Assembly: GCA_016719895.1 (NCBI GenBank)
Contig: JADJYG010000003.1
Span: 186,001 to 250,000 of the forward strand
From: Saprospirales bacterium
Lineage (GTDB): Bacteria; Bacteroidota; Bacteroidia; Chitinophagales; Saprospiraceae
Direction of reading: 5' to 3'
Length of the DNA: 64,000 nt
Part shown: positions 18,314-29,200 of the stretch, piece after piece
Layout: every line of letters begins with the position of its first letter
Position numbering within the stretch: the stretch's first letter is position 1
The notes under the pieces: generated by a model
What the model saw: only the letters and a program-made list of their open reading frames with translations
Told to the model about the DNA's origin: nothing
Database searches by the model: none
Program-made: the position numbers and the translations under genes

Positions 18314-18859
18314 ATGAACAAGCTGCCCGCTTTATTCCTCGATCGCGATGGCGTGATCAACCGGCGTGTGCCGGGCGACTATATCCGCCAGCCGGCCGAT
18401 TTCATCCCCCAAACCGGGGCCTTGGAAGCCTTGCGGCTGCTGGCCGGCCGGTTCGGCCGGATCGTGGTGGTCACCAACCAGGCAGGCGTTGGTAAAGGGC
18501 TTATGGACGAACGGGACCTGGAGGCCGTTCACCGGAAGATGCTTGCTTTGGCGCAGGCGGCTGGCGGCCGGATCGACGGCGTGTACGTTTGTCCGCACCG
18601 GCCCGGGTCTGGCTGCACTTGCCGTAAACCCGCTACCGGTATGGCGCTACAGGCGCTTGCCGATTTCCCGGATATCGATGTTGCCCATAGTTGGATGGTC
18701 GGCGATTCGGTATCGGATATGCAACTTGGCTACGCGATGGGCATGAAAACCGCGCTGATCACCGGCAAATCCGAAGAATCGGAAGCCCTGGCTGCCCTGC
18801 TGGTGGATTGCCGTTTTGAATCGCTCCTGGATTTTGCACAGTTCATCCGCAGGACCTGA
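18314..18859 (+). CDS. gmhB: D,D-heptose 1,7-bisphosphate phosphatase-like HAD hydrolase
   Basis: 181 aa from ATG 18314 (MNKLPALFLDRDGVINRR); an upstream in-frame start gives no motif. The HAD nucleophile and acid are Asp10 and Asp12 in FLDRDGVIN. Motif II is VVVTNQAGVGKG, and the late motif is MVGDSVSDMQLGYAMGMKT. The GmhB/HisB-N subgroup zinc loop is visible as CPHRPGSGCTCRKP. GmhB removes the 1-phosphate in ADP-heptose synthesis for lipopolysaccharide. No gmhA, hldE or hisB lies nearby, so the substrate is inferred from the family. Confidence 0.85.
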   Translation: MNKLPALFLDRDGVINRRVPGDYIRQPADFIPQTGALEALRLLAGRFGRIVVVTNQAGVGKGLMDERDLEAVHRKMLALAQAAGGRIDGVYVCPHRPGSGCTCRKPATGMALQALADFPDIDVAHSWMVGDSVSDMQLGYAMGMKTALITGKSEESEALAALLVDCRFESLLDFAQFIRRT

Positions 18860-19061
18860 TGTGTTAAATTATTTAACGCTAAAATACGCAGGCGCCCGGC
18901 CCCGTTTTGTTGCTGTTTGTTGCGCCAATAGACGCTTTCTTAGAATTTTTAAATCCGCATGAATTGTACCGGAAACGTTTGTTTGCCGGGCGCTCTCCCA
19001 TTCCGATTCCGTCGCGCGGTTCTTTTTAATTTATCACGGAATTACTAAACACAACACGGAC

Positions 19062-19931
19062 ATGAAACTCCTCCTGTTCATGCCGGCCCCCCGTATGTGG
19101 GGAAGTGCCGGCTATCTGTTGCTGAGCGCCTGTTTGGCCTCGGCCCAATCTCCCGACCCACTGCCTGCCACCGCTGCAGAACCGCCACTGGATGATTTTA
19201 CCACCCGCGAGGTGGTGGATATGCGCCCCATATTGGGCTACCAGGCGGTGCGCGAGGCGGATATTTTGTGGGAAACCCGCCTTTGGCGCGTGATCGACGT
19301 GCGCGAGAAAATGAACCTGCCCTTTTCCTACCCCGAAGCCCCCCTGGCCCAAATCCTGGGCCTTGCAGCGTTGTCCGGCGACCTGAGGGTGTACGATTCG
19401 GGCGACGACCGGTTTGAAAGCCCTATGACCCTGGAAAGCCTGCGCGCTGCCTTATTTGAGCAAGACACGATCGTGACGGTAGATGTTGAAACGGGGAAAG
19501 AGACGCTCCGGGCCGTCGAGCAATCGCCCGACTGGCAGGCTGTAAAGCGTTATCGGATCAAGGAAGCCTGGTTTTTTGATACGCGCACCAGCGCCCTGCG
19601 TTTCCGCATTCTGGGGATTGCCCCCCTGGTCAATGTTGTCAATACCGAAGGGGATTTTTTATACGAGCGGCCGATGTTCTGGGTGCATTACCCCACGGCC
19701 CGGCCCTTGCTGGCTCGCCAGAAAGCATACCTGCACAGCAATAACCTGGCTGCCACCACTACCTGGGAAGACGTGTTCGAGATGCGGTATTTCGCCTCCA
19801 CGGTGTACAAGGAGAACAACCTGTACGACCGGCGCATCGAGCATTACCTGACCGGTGTGGACGCCTTGTTTGAAGCGGAAAAGATCAACGACGCCTTGTT
19901 CAACCGCGAACAGGACCTGTGGAGTTGGTGA
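19062..19931 (+). CDS. gldN: Gliding motility / type IX secretion protein GldN (PorN)
   Basis: A 289-aa protein with an N-terminal signal segment (ends SAQSPD) and GldN features: VVDMRPILGYQAVREADILW, WRVIDVREKMNLPF, YRIKEAWFFD and a C-terminal YKENNLYDRRIEHYLTG. GldN and GldK form the periplasmic ring of the T9SS beneath the outer membrane. The gene normally ends a gldKLMN operon. Here it is alone, with a gmhB-like gene before and an opposing OmpA gene after. It is therefore either a paralogue or the only core copy in a dispersed arrangement. Confidence 0.85.
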   Translation: MKLLLFMPAPRMWGSAGYLLLSACLASAQSPDPLPATAAEPPLDDFTTREVVDMRPILGYQAVREADILWETRLWRVIDVREKMNLPFSYPEAPLAQILGLAALSGDLRVYDSGDDRFESPMTLESLRAALFEQDTIVTVDVETGKETLRAVEQSPDWQAVKRYRIKEAWFFDTRTSALRFRILGIAPLVNVVNTEGDFLYERPMFWVHYPTARPLLARQKAYLHSNNLAATTTWEDVFEMRYFASTVYKENNLYDRRIEHYLTGVDALFEAEKINDALFNREQDLWSW

Positions 19932-20009
19932 TCCGGATGGGGCCGGCCAGCGGCATTTGCCCGCTTGGTTGGACATACTTGGCAGAAACCAAAATTGGAC
20001 ATAAAAACG

Positions 20010-20037
20010 AACGGGGCTGCTGTAAAGCGGCCCCGTT
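20010..20037. terminator. Bidirectional rho-independent terminator
   Basis: An 11-bp stem AACGGGGCTGC / GCGGCCCCGTT (one T-G wobble) with a 6-nt loop. TTTT follows on the plus strand, and TCGTTTTTATG on the minus strand. It lies between the convergent gldN and OmpA genes and can serve both. Confidence 0.85.
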
Positions 20038-20064
20038 TTTTGTTGCGAAAGTGTAGCGACGGAA

Positions 20065-22131
20065 TCAGGGTGTTTTGATCAGATTGCCCACTTTCCGGAC
20101 CTTCACTTCGATACGGTTGTTGAGTTCGTGTTCCATGTCGCTGCAGAGCACGCCGTCGGCACAGCGGTTGCGCAATTGGCTTTCCCCTTTACCAAAGGCA
20201 TTTACTCTTCGGGCTTCTATTCCCTTGTAGATCAGGTAGGTGCGGGCATTGCTGGCCCGTTCTTCCGACAAGGTTTGGTTTGCCCTGGCGTCGCCCCGGC
20301 TGTCGGTATGCATGGTCAGGTCGATCTCCATTTCCGGATAACGCTGCAGGAGTTCCACGATAGCGTCGAGGTGGCGCACGGCGCTTTGGTTGAGGGTGGC
20401 TTTGCCGGGCTCGAACCGGATCTTGTCCATCGTAATGATATAGCCGTCTTGTAGCGGACGGGCGAGCATAGCCTCCGTTTTTTCGGCATCCGTGCCGGTG
20501 GCGGCCGTCAGTTCGACCGGTTCGAGGCGGATGGAGTTGTTGACCGATTTGCCCCGGGTGGCAGTGACGGTCAGGTTTTGGGTCCGGAATCCTTCGCGTT
20601 TGACCTGGAGCAGGTAATCGCCATCCAGCGGCAGGCAGAGGTTGTATTCGCCATTGACATCGGTATGGGCAGTTATCTGCTGGCTGCTGCTCTTGTGGGT
20701 AAAGATCAGCGTTGCGTTAGGAATACGGGTGTTGAATTTGTCGGTGGAGACAATGCCGGTCATCCGGTGGCATACGGCTTCTTCAAATAACGAGAGGGTG
20801 AGGGCGCCCCCTTTGTCGGGTTCGACGGAGTAGAGGCGTTCGGCTGTCTGGTAACCGTCATAGCTGGCCAGGACGAGGTAGCTGCGGTACATCACGAAGT
20901 CGGCGTAGGCTTCGCCGGCGCCATTGGTATAATTATCGGGATTACCCAGTTCGTCGGCATTTTTGCGCACCAGGCGCAGGCTGAGCGAGTTGGGCGATTC
21001 GGGTGTGGGCGCCAGGTCCACCTCGTAAAAATCGTTCTGTGCGGAGATAAAGCCATCGTCAGAGGGTTGCAGGATACGAATGGCTGCCCGGGGGATCGGC
21101 ATTCCCGTGCGGCCGTCGGTAACGACAATGGTGACCCGGTCGGCCGGCGGTTTTTCAATACCTTCAATACCGTTTTCCACCACAAACGAATAGATATCGG
21201 CTTTCCCATGGCCGCCGGGGCGGTCGCTGGTGAAAAAGCCTTGGGTACCGTCTTCGTTCAGGATGAGGCCCATATCATCGGTGGGCGAGTTGAACGGCTC
21301 GTTCAGGTTGACCACGCCGTCGGCCAGTTTGTCGAGGTTTACGTAAAACATATCGAGGCCGCCCAGGGTGTTGTGGCCGCCGGAAGAGAAAAACAGCGTG
21401 TTGCCGCCGATAGTAATAAACGGAAAGATTTCGTTTTGGTCGGTATTGATCTCCGGGCCCAGGTTTACGGGGACGCTCCAGCTGCCGTCATCGCTGCGTT
21501 CGCAGACGTACAGGTCGTACTCCCCGATTCCGCCGGGCATATTAGAAGTGAAGTAGAGTTTTTGACCATCCACGCTCAGGCAGGGATGCATGCAAGAGTA
21601 GCTGTCGTTGTTGAACGGGAGTTCCTGCACGTTTTCCCAGTCGTACCGCCCCAGCCGCGCCTGGTAAATTTTCATGCGAACTTTGCCGCTTTCGTCGGCT
21701 TTTTGCACGCCTTTGAACATATTGTTCCGGGTAAAGAAGATGGTTTTGCCGTCGCGGCTAAAGGTTGCCTGCCCTTCGTTGAGGCTCGAATTGATCTCTT
21801 CGGAAAATGCAGAACGCAGCATCGGTTCCTCATTGCCGTCGAGCAAGGCATAATACATATCGAACGACGGCCGGTCGATATACCGCCGGTCGGCCAGACC
21901 AGTTTTGGCGCTGTTCGACAGGAAAACAATGCCTTCGTCGTAGTAGCAGGGGCTGAAATCGATACCCGGGCCGTTGATTTCGGCGGCGTTGCGAATCCGC
22001 GGCGGCTGGATTTGTTCTTTTTCGCGGAACCGGTCCTTGGATTTACTTTTGGACGATTGCTGGGCAAAAGCGCCGCCAACCGCCAGGAGCAAAAAAAGGG
22101 GGGTGAGCAGGATTATGTACTTTTTATTCAT
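20065..22131 (-). CDS. OmpA-family protein with WD40-like propeller and carboxypeptidase-regulatory domains
   Basis: 688 aa. A signal peptide (ends GGAFAQQ) is followed by a PD40/WD40-like propeller (about 45-310: TFSRDGKTIFFTRN, LSVDGQKLYFTSN), carboxypeptidase-regulatory-like folds (about 330-440 and 460-545) and an OmpA peptidoglycan-binding domain (about 565-685: IRFEPGKATLN, MHTDSRGDARANQTLSEERA). This resembles PorE, which anchors T9SS parts to peptidoglycan, but the PorE N-terminal TPR is not evident. It is the last gene after the adhesin and the PorP/SprF gene, 88 bases downstream of the latter. Confidence 0.87.
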   Translation of the reverse strand: MNKKYIILLTPLFLLLAVGGAFAQQSSKSKSKDRFREKEQIQPPRIRNAAEINGPGIDFSPCYYDEGIVFLSNSAKTGLADRRYIDRPSFDMYYALLDGNEEPMLRSAFSEEINSSLNEGQATFSRDGKTIFFTRNNMFKGVQKADESGKVRMKIYQARLGRYDWENVQELPFNNDSYSCMHPCLSVDGQKLYFTSNMPGGIGEYDLYVCERSDDGSWSVPVNLGPEINTDQNEIFPFITIGGNTLFFSSGGHNTLGGLDMFYVNLDKLADGVVNLNEPFNSPTDDMGLILNEDGTQGFFTSDRPGGHGKADIYSFVVENGIEGIEKPPADRVTIVVTDGRTGMPIPRAAIRILQPSDDGFISAQNDFYEVDLAPTPESPNSLSLRLVRKNADELGNPDNYTNGAGEAYADFVMYRSYLVLASYDGYQTAERLYSVEPDKGGALTLSLFEEAVCHRMTGIVSTDKFNTRIPNATLIFTHKSSSQQITAHTDVNGEYNLCLPLDGDYLLQVKREGFRTQNLTVTATRGKSVNNSIRLEPVELTAATGTDAEKTEAMLARPLQDGYIITMDKIRFEPGKATLNQSAVRHLDAIVELLQRYPEMEIDLTMHTDSRGDARANQTLSEERASNARTYLIYKGIEARRVNAFGKGESQLRNRCADGVLCSDMEHELNNRIEVKVRKVGNLIKTP

Positions 22132-22219
22132 TCCTGAAATTTAGTTTAGATATTGCCAAAAACGCTAATATGGCTGGGAAATTGCCTGTCTGGCGCCCGG
22201 GGAACAAAAACATCTGGCT

Positions 22220-23215
22220 TCAGAACCCATATCCCGATTGTACCTCAGCGCCTTCCGGCGGGTTGAACCACCAACGGACGGTGGCCTCGACCGAGCCGTT
22301 GTGAAATTTGCGCAGACGCGTGAGTCCGATATCGTACGACAGGCCTAAAAATAACTTTTCCGTGGCTTGTAAGCCGGCCAACACGTCGACGCTCTCGCCG
22401 GCGCCGTTGGTATCGCCGCCAGCCCGGTAGGTGAGCCCGCCGTAAAACTTTTTCCGGAGGCTTGCCAACACATTCAGTTCGGCATCGAACGGCGCATTGG
22501 GTACGAATTTTAACAGGAGTTGGGGCATGATTTCCAGGTCCGGCTTTGGGGTCAGGGTAAACCCTCCCATTGCGTTAAAGTGACGATCCTCGCGGGAGAG
22601 TACGCCGCCGTTCTCAGAAAAGTCGATGTTGTTTTTAAAAAAACGCGGTACGGCCATGCCGACATACCAGCCCTTGTCGGGGTGGGAGTAATACAGCCCG
22701 AACCCGAAATTGACGGTCCATTTGCTGCGCGGTTCCAGTGGGATCGCCAGGTCAGTGCCAGCGGGGGTGGGGCTGTACAGGCGGCTGTCGTTCCAGTTTT
22801 GCCAGAAATTGCGCACGCTCGGCTGCATGCCGATGCCCAGGTGGCCGCGCCGCATCGGAATGCGGTAGCAATAAACCAGGTCGAGTGTGAAATTCCGGTT
22901 GATCCCGATGCTGTTGCGCACCAGGTTGGCGCCGATGCCCACGCGTTCGTTCAGCACGGGCTGGTTAAACGACAGCACCTGTGTGTTCGGGGCGCCTTCG
23001 ATGCCCATCCATTGATTCCGGTAGATGGCCGTCAGAGCCGGAGAAACGAAACTTCCGGCATAACCCGGGTTGTAAGCCAGTTTGTTGAACATAAACTGGG
23101 TGTACTGCGGCTCTTGCTGGGCAAATACCGGAGCCGTTGTTGCGGCAAGCAGCAAGGCATATACCCACGTTTTTTTTGTTCTGAAAACCAGGGATGGATG
23201 TACAGGTATATTCAT
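22220..23215 (-). CDS. sprF: PorP/SprF family type IX secretion outer-membrane protein
   Basis: 331 aa from the ATG at 23215 (MNIPVHPSLVF). Another ATG nine codons upstream is less likely, because the chosen one directly precedes the signal peptide (ends APVFAQ). It has the family start QEPQYTQFMFNKLAYNPGYAGS and beta-strand pattern and ends in an aromatic residue, as outer-membrane barrels do. SprF-like proteins are needed for export and attachment of the SprB-type adhesin encoded beside them. The gene follows the 2645-aa adhesin after 48 bases, which supports a dedicated pair. Confidence 0.9.
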   Translation of the reverse strand: MNIPVHPSLVFRTKKTWVYALLLAATTAPVFAQQEPQYTQFMFNKLAYNPGYAGSFVSPALTAIYRNQWMGIEGAPNTQVLSFNQPVLNERVGIGANLVRNSIGINRNFTLDLVYCYRIPMRRGHLGIGMQPSVRNFWQNWNDSRLYSPTPAGTDLAIPLEPRSKWTVNFGFGLYYSHPDKGWYVGMAVPRFFKNNIDFSENGGVLSREDRHFNAMGGFTLTPKPDLEIMPQLLLKFVPNAPFDAELNVLASLRKKFYGGLTYRAGGDTNGAGESVDVLAGLQATEKLFLGLSYDIGLTRLRKFHNGSVEATVRWWFNPPEGAEVQSGYGF

Positions 23216-23263
23216 AAAGGGCGCTGTTGGTAAAAGCAAAACGGTGGATCGGACAAGGGAGGT

Positions 23264-26200
23264 TTACCGCTGAAGGAGCAAAAAGCCGTTGCGGGGGTTG
23301 TTTTCGAAGGGCAGTTGAACTACAAAAAAGTAAGTGCCGGCAGGCAGCGGTTGGCCGTTGTAGGTGCCGTCCCAGTCGTTGTTGTACGGCTGGGCGTGGA
23401 ATACCTGGTCGCCCCATTGGTTAAAAATGGTCACTTCGTTCAGCGGCAATCCATCCCCGCTGTTCAGGCAATAAAACGGGATGACGAAAATATCGTTGGC
23501 CCCGTCGCCATTCGGCGTAATGATGGTGGGTATACGGCACTCGCCGGCTTCCTGTACGTTGAAGAACAAAGTAGCTATACTGCACGGGCAGTCGGGATTC
23601 AGGTTGCACAGCTCGTAGATCAGTTTGTCCACGCCTGAAAACGTCAGATCGGGCAGGTACGAAAACGAGCCCTTGCTGGGTTCCGACCAAAGGCCATGTT
23701 TGGGCTCTTCCAGCACGGTTATGGTGAACTGGGGCGGCACCACGTCGTTTTGCAGCACATCAAAGACGCGTTGTTCGCCGAAAGCGACCGATACGCTGTC
23801 TTGGTAGGCGGTTGGCGCCAGGTCGTAATAGATCGCCACGGTATCGCGGGAGAGGGCGCCGCAAAGGCCGCCGTTGGTTTGCCAGCGAAAGCGGTTGGCG
23901 CCAATCTGGAGGTCGCATACCACCGTTTCCGGGCTGGACGGGCTGGTAATTTTAATGCCGGGATTGGTCAGCGAATCCAGGTAAACCCATCTTCCGGATT
24001 CGAAGGGGTCGAGGTTGGTGGCTTGTAATAAGGCGCAGGAATCCACCGAGCACAGGAACTGGTCCTGACCGGCAAACGGAATTTTGCTGATAGTGTGTAC
24101 AGTTACCAGGGCGGTATCCGCAGGGCAGCCTTCTACTTTGAGTATCCAGAAAAAGAAAAACGAGTTGTCGTTGGCCGGCAAATTGCGCACCATCGTGGTA
24201 GGCGAGCCGGGGTTTTCGATGACAACAGGCGGTTGAAAAAGACTTTGCCCGAGCGGCTGGCTCCAAACGCCGGCCGCCGTTTGGCCCTGTACGGCGTTGA
24301 GCTGCACGCTGTCGGCAAAACAAGTGACCATTACGTCGTCCGTCACCTCCGCTTCTTCAAACCGGTTGACGCCAACCTGCACGGTATCCGAGCTGAAATT
24401 TTTACAAGAACCGTTGGAAAGCGTCCAGCAAAATTGGTACGTATTGCCGGCCGTGCCACCCAGTACATCGGAGTTGTACAAGGGTTGGTTGACGATGGTA
24501 ACCGGCAGGCCGCCAACCTGCGACCAGGCGCCGGTGGCAAACCCGGCCGGAGGCTGTGTGGCGTTCAGCCGGAACGGGAAGGCGTCGCAGGCGTTGAAAT
24601 CCATGCCCGCATAGGCGAAAATTCCCTCAGGGATGGTGTCGAGCTGTACCAGTGCCGGCGCGGAAGCTGCGGAGAGGCAGCCATTGAGCAAGGCCCTGAC
24701 GTAAAAGCTGTTGTCGCCGGGCTGCAGGGTGCTTAAGCTGATCAGCGTGAAGCTCAACGGGAATGCCGGGGGGCCGATCAGGGCCTGCGTCGTGCCGTTG
24801 TACCAGGCGTATTGCGCGCCCGGCGTGGCCGTGGCAGGCGCGATGTTGAAGGTCAGCGTAGCGCCGGCCCCGTCCAGGCAAGCTGGGGCTACAGGCAGCA
24901 GGGTCGGGGCTTCCGGGCTGGGGCGGACTTCCACGCAGGCATTCTCACTGAACGCCGATTTGCAGCCGTTCACGGTGGCGGTCACGCGGTAACAACCTTC
25001 GTGTAGGTTCTTTTTCACCTGGGCGATGTACGGGTCCGGAACGCCGGCGGTAAAACCCGCCGGCCCCATCCAGTTGTATTGCGCGCCGGAAACATCCGAA
25101 GCGAACAAATGCAGGGTATCGCCTTCGCAGACCGGCGTGTTCGAGCTGACCGACGGCGCCGGAGGAATCGGATAAACGTTGACCTGAACAACGGCCGACG
25201 GCGCCGATGGGCAGTCGCCGGCGTTCACGACCAGAAAATAATCGCCGGTATGTTGTAATCCGGTGACCGGGATCGATAATTTGGACTGCGCCTGGGTGAC
25301 GATGCCGTTGGGCGTATGCCATTCGAAGATCACATTGCTGCCATAGGCATTGGCGTTGAGCACGGAGATGTTCAGCGGGCTGCCGATGCACAAGGCCTGG
25401 TCCGGACCGAGCAGGGGCGTTTCCGGTTCCGCCTGTACGTTGATCGTAGTAGAACCCTGATTCGATACACAGCCCGATGCGTCCCGGACGATCAGGTTAT
25501 ACGTTCCGTTATCGTCGGTACATACGCCCGGGATTACCGGCTCGGGCAGGGAAGAGGAAAACCCGCCCGGCCCGGCCCACGTATAGGTTAGCGGCGTGTT
25601 TTGGGTAAATATGGTGGCTTGCAACACCGCATCCGCGTTGCAATCGACGCAAGCCGGAGCTGTGTGCGTGACCGATGTGACTTCCGGCGGGGCAATAACC
25701 ATCACCGGTGTGGTAGCCGTGTTGGTGCATCCGAACAGGGTGCTGGCCGTCACGGTATAGAGGCCTGTGGCTGGCATGTTGGTACTCGGATTTGGACCTA
25801 TAGCCGTAAAAAGACTGGGCCCGGACCAGGTAAACGCGACTCCCTGAGTGGTTGAATTGGCATTTAACTGCAGGATATTCCCCTGACAAATAGGTGAATT
25901 GGAGGTAGCCGACACGTCGGGATAATCCTGAATATTGACGATAAACGCGTCGGAAAGATCGGACACGCAGCCGTTTTGTTCTACCCGGAGGCGCCAGGCC
26001 CCCGAGTGCAGCGTTGGGGTGGCGTTGTATATCACCAGGGTATTGATTTGGGTAGGAATATCCTCGAACAACGGCGAGTTCCAGATGTATTGCGCCGCGG
26101 TCGGGATATTTGGGCAACTCAACTGTATGGTATCCCCCTGGCAAACCGAAGCATTGCCCATCACTTCCGGTTTGGGCGGTTTTTGTTTTACTACCACTTC

Positions 26201-29200
26201 AACGGTGGCCGGCTGTGAGGCGCAGCCGTTTTCGGAAACGATGAGCGTATAAGTGCCGTTATTGAAATTCTGGGCGCAGGAAGTGACCAGTGGGTATTGT
26301 AAAGTGCTGGCAAATCCGCCTTGTCCGGACCAGGCGTAGGTGATGCCCGGTCCCTGAACAGGAGTGCCCAGGGTGATCGGCTCGCAGGTGCAAACCGCCA
26401 CACTGGCCGGGTTGACGGTAGCCACCGGGCGTTGCTGAACGCTGATCTGTTTAACATCCGACGGCAGGGAAGTACAGCCGTCGGCGATCACCTTTACGTG
26501 ATACTGGTATACGCCGGGCGCCGGGTTGGCGATTTGGAACATCGGAATAGCCGTCGACCCCAGCAGCGTCGGGTTGGCCGGCGTGCCGGAATACCAATAA
26601 TACGTCACCACTGCACCGAAAAACTGCTGCACCTGCAAGGTCAGGGCGCTGCCCTGGCAGATTAGGCTGGGCACATTGGCAAGGAATGCCGGCTGGTTGG
26701 GGAGATTGGTCAGGTCCAACAGCACATTTCCAGTTGAAACACAGCCGGTTATCCCGGTTGCCGTCACCGTGTAGGTACCCTCGTTCAGGCTGGATGTGGT
26801 TGGAATTATGGGATTGGCTGCCGTAGACATGTACATATTCGGGCCGGTCCACTTGTAAGTATAGCCGTTGTTAGGCGCCGGCGGATTGGCGAAAAGTTGC
26901 ACCGCTCCTCCTTCGCACACGCCGGGGGTGACGGTTGGGGTGGAGGATACGGTTTGTACCTGGACCATTGCCGTGCAGGCGGCGCTGTTCCCGGAAGTAT
27001 CCGTAACCGTCAGCGTAACTCCGTACGTATTGTTTGGAGGAGTGGCCATATTGCAGGTGAATACCGTTTGCGACAACTGGAAATTCAGGTTTATCCCGGA
27101 ACAATTGTCGATACTGCCGGCATTGATCTGCTGCGGCTGCAGGGTGTAATTAACAGTGCCCGAGGGGTTGGTCGAAATGATAACCGACTGGCAGGAGGCA
27201 ACTGGAGGTATGGTATCCCGCACGGTGACCGGGAACGTGGCAATACCTGCATTTCCGCTGTTGTCGGTTACCCGGTAAAAAACGGTGTAACTGCCCGGTG
27301 GCAGCGAAACCGTGGTTTGGCTGCCGGTTAGCTGGCCTGCTTGTACCGTTTGAGTCCCCTTTTTTACTTCATACTCCACCACGGCATAGTTATAGGTCAA
27401 AACGACCTCCAAAGTGCTAATGCCGTCGAAATTACCGGCGTTCAAGGGGGCGCAGGGGTTGATGAAGTTGGAAAAATTTACAACATCCCGGTTGGCCTGC
27501 AGCAGGAAACTGGCAACGCCATTTGCGGCCCAGGCATTGATTTGCGCGGCTGAAACCGGAATAGAGCTTTCCTGTACGGTCGCGCATTCCCCGGCGGGCG
27601 GACCGGTGGTGGTGACCGTCAGGAGGTTGTTCTGTTCGTCCAGCACCCGGAAAAATTCACCCGTATTGCCATTGTCTCCCAGGTGCCGGATTTTGAGCAC
27701 GCCATCAGTTACGGCATTCGGCAGCAATCCGCTGACATTAAGAATGGCGTTTTTGGGAACCTGTCCGGCGTTGGGATCCGCCTCGAATTGCACCGGTATA
27801 ACCCCCGACGACTTGTTTAAACCGGCCGTGAAACTGCAATTTTCCTGCAGGCCAGGGAACGGCAGCGCCACGATCGCATTACAGTTAGCGGCGCTCACGA
27901 AGGCGGTTATGGATGGCGGCGCCGAAACCGCAGGCGGTTCCAGGTCTTCGATACGAACCACCGTGGATGCCGTGGAGGTATTGCCGGCACAGTCGGTTGC
28001 CATATATGCCACTACGTGATCGCCGGCGTCGAGGAAAAAACTACCAGGCGGTGGGTAGTTCATGGCCGGACCATTGTCTACCGTGCAGGTGATGACAACC
28101 GGTTGTTGCGGCGTAGCAAAGGAAAAGGTCAGGGTAGCGCGGGCGCGGCCGCCGGGGCAAAATGCATTACACGCATTTGGGCCTGCGCCGTTTGGCGCCA
28201 GCAGGATATCGAGCTGGCCATCGGTAAGCCAGGCATTGAGCAAATCTGCCGGAAGGGTAAAGAGCGTATCGCCGCTGAAACCGCAGGAAAAATTGGTCAG
28301 TTTGGTGCGCCCGATCAGATAACCGTCTTCACCGTAGATTTGAAAACTCTCGGAGGGCAGTTCTGAATCCGCATTGTCGAGCGCAATAACCAGTGTGGCC
28401 GTTCCGGTAACGGGCATTCCCGGCGGCGTATTGGGCGCCAACCAGGAAAACACCACGGTATCCACCGGCACCTGGTCGATTGGGGCGCCGTTTGGGGTAA
28501 GCAGTACGGTGTCGCGAAGCGTAAAGGCATTCAAGGTAGCCGTACAATCATCAAATACCGATACCAGAGAGGGCACAATGATGTTAGCGCCGCAGACACC
28601 GGGCGCTGCAGGCGTTTTTACCGTATCCAATACCGCCAGTACCGGCCCGGTATTGTCTTCAACGGCGATCACTTGCGTGGCCGTCCGGCTGTTTCCGCAA
28701 TTGTCTACGGCCGTCCATTCCCGGCGGATCATATAGTTAGTCCAGTGGGCGCAATTGGCTGTATTCGGGTCGCGTATGAGGGTTTCCAGGAAACTGATAT
28801 CCACCGCTTCGTCGCAGTTGTCGGTAGCGGTGACCGTACCGGCGGCGGGCAGGGGTGGAATTTGGTTGCATTCTACCGAAACATCGGAGGGCGCGCCGTT
28901 GATGGTTGGTTTGACCGTGTCTACCACGTGGACGTACTGGGTGAAAATACCGGTATTGCCACAAATGTCTGTGCTGGACCAAGTCAGTATTTTGGTATAC
29001 GTGTCGCCACATCCCGGGTTATCGATGATCTCGCTGACCAATGCCGGGGCGGTAGTTATCCCGCTGCAAATATCAGTGGCCGTTGGGGGCGGCGTGACGG
29101 GCAATACTTCACACACCAGGGTAGTATCTTGAAACCCCTGGAGTACGGGCGCAAGGTTGTCGGTAACGCTGATGCGCTGGCTGGCGGTCGTGCTGTTTCC

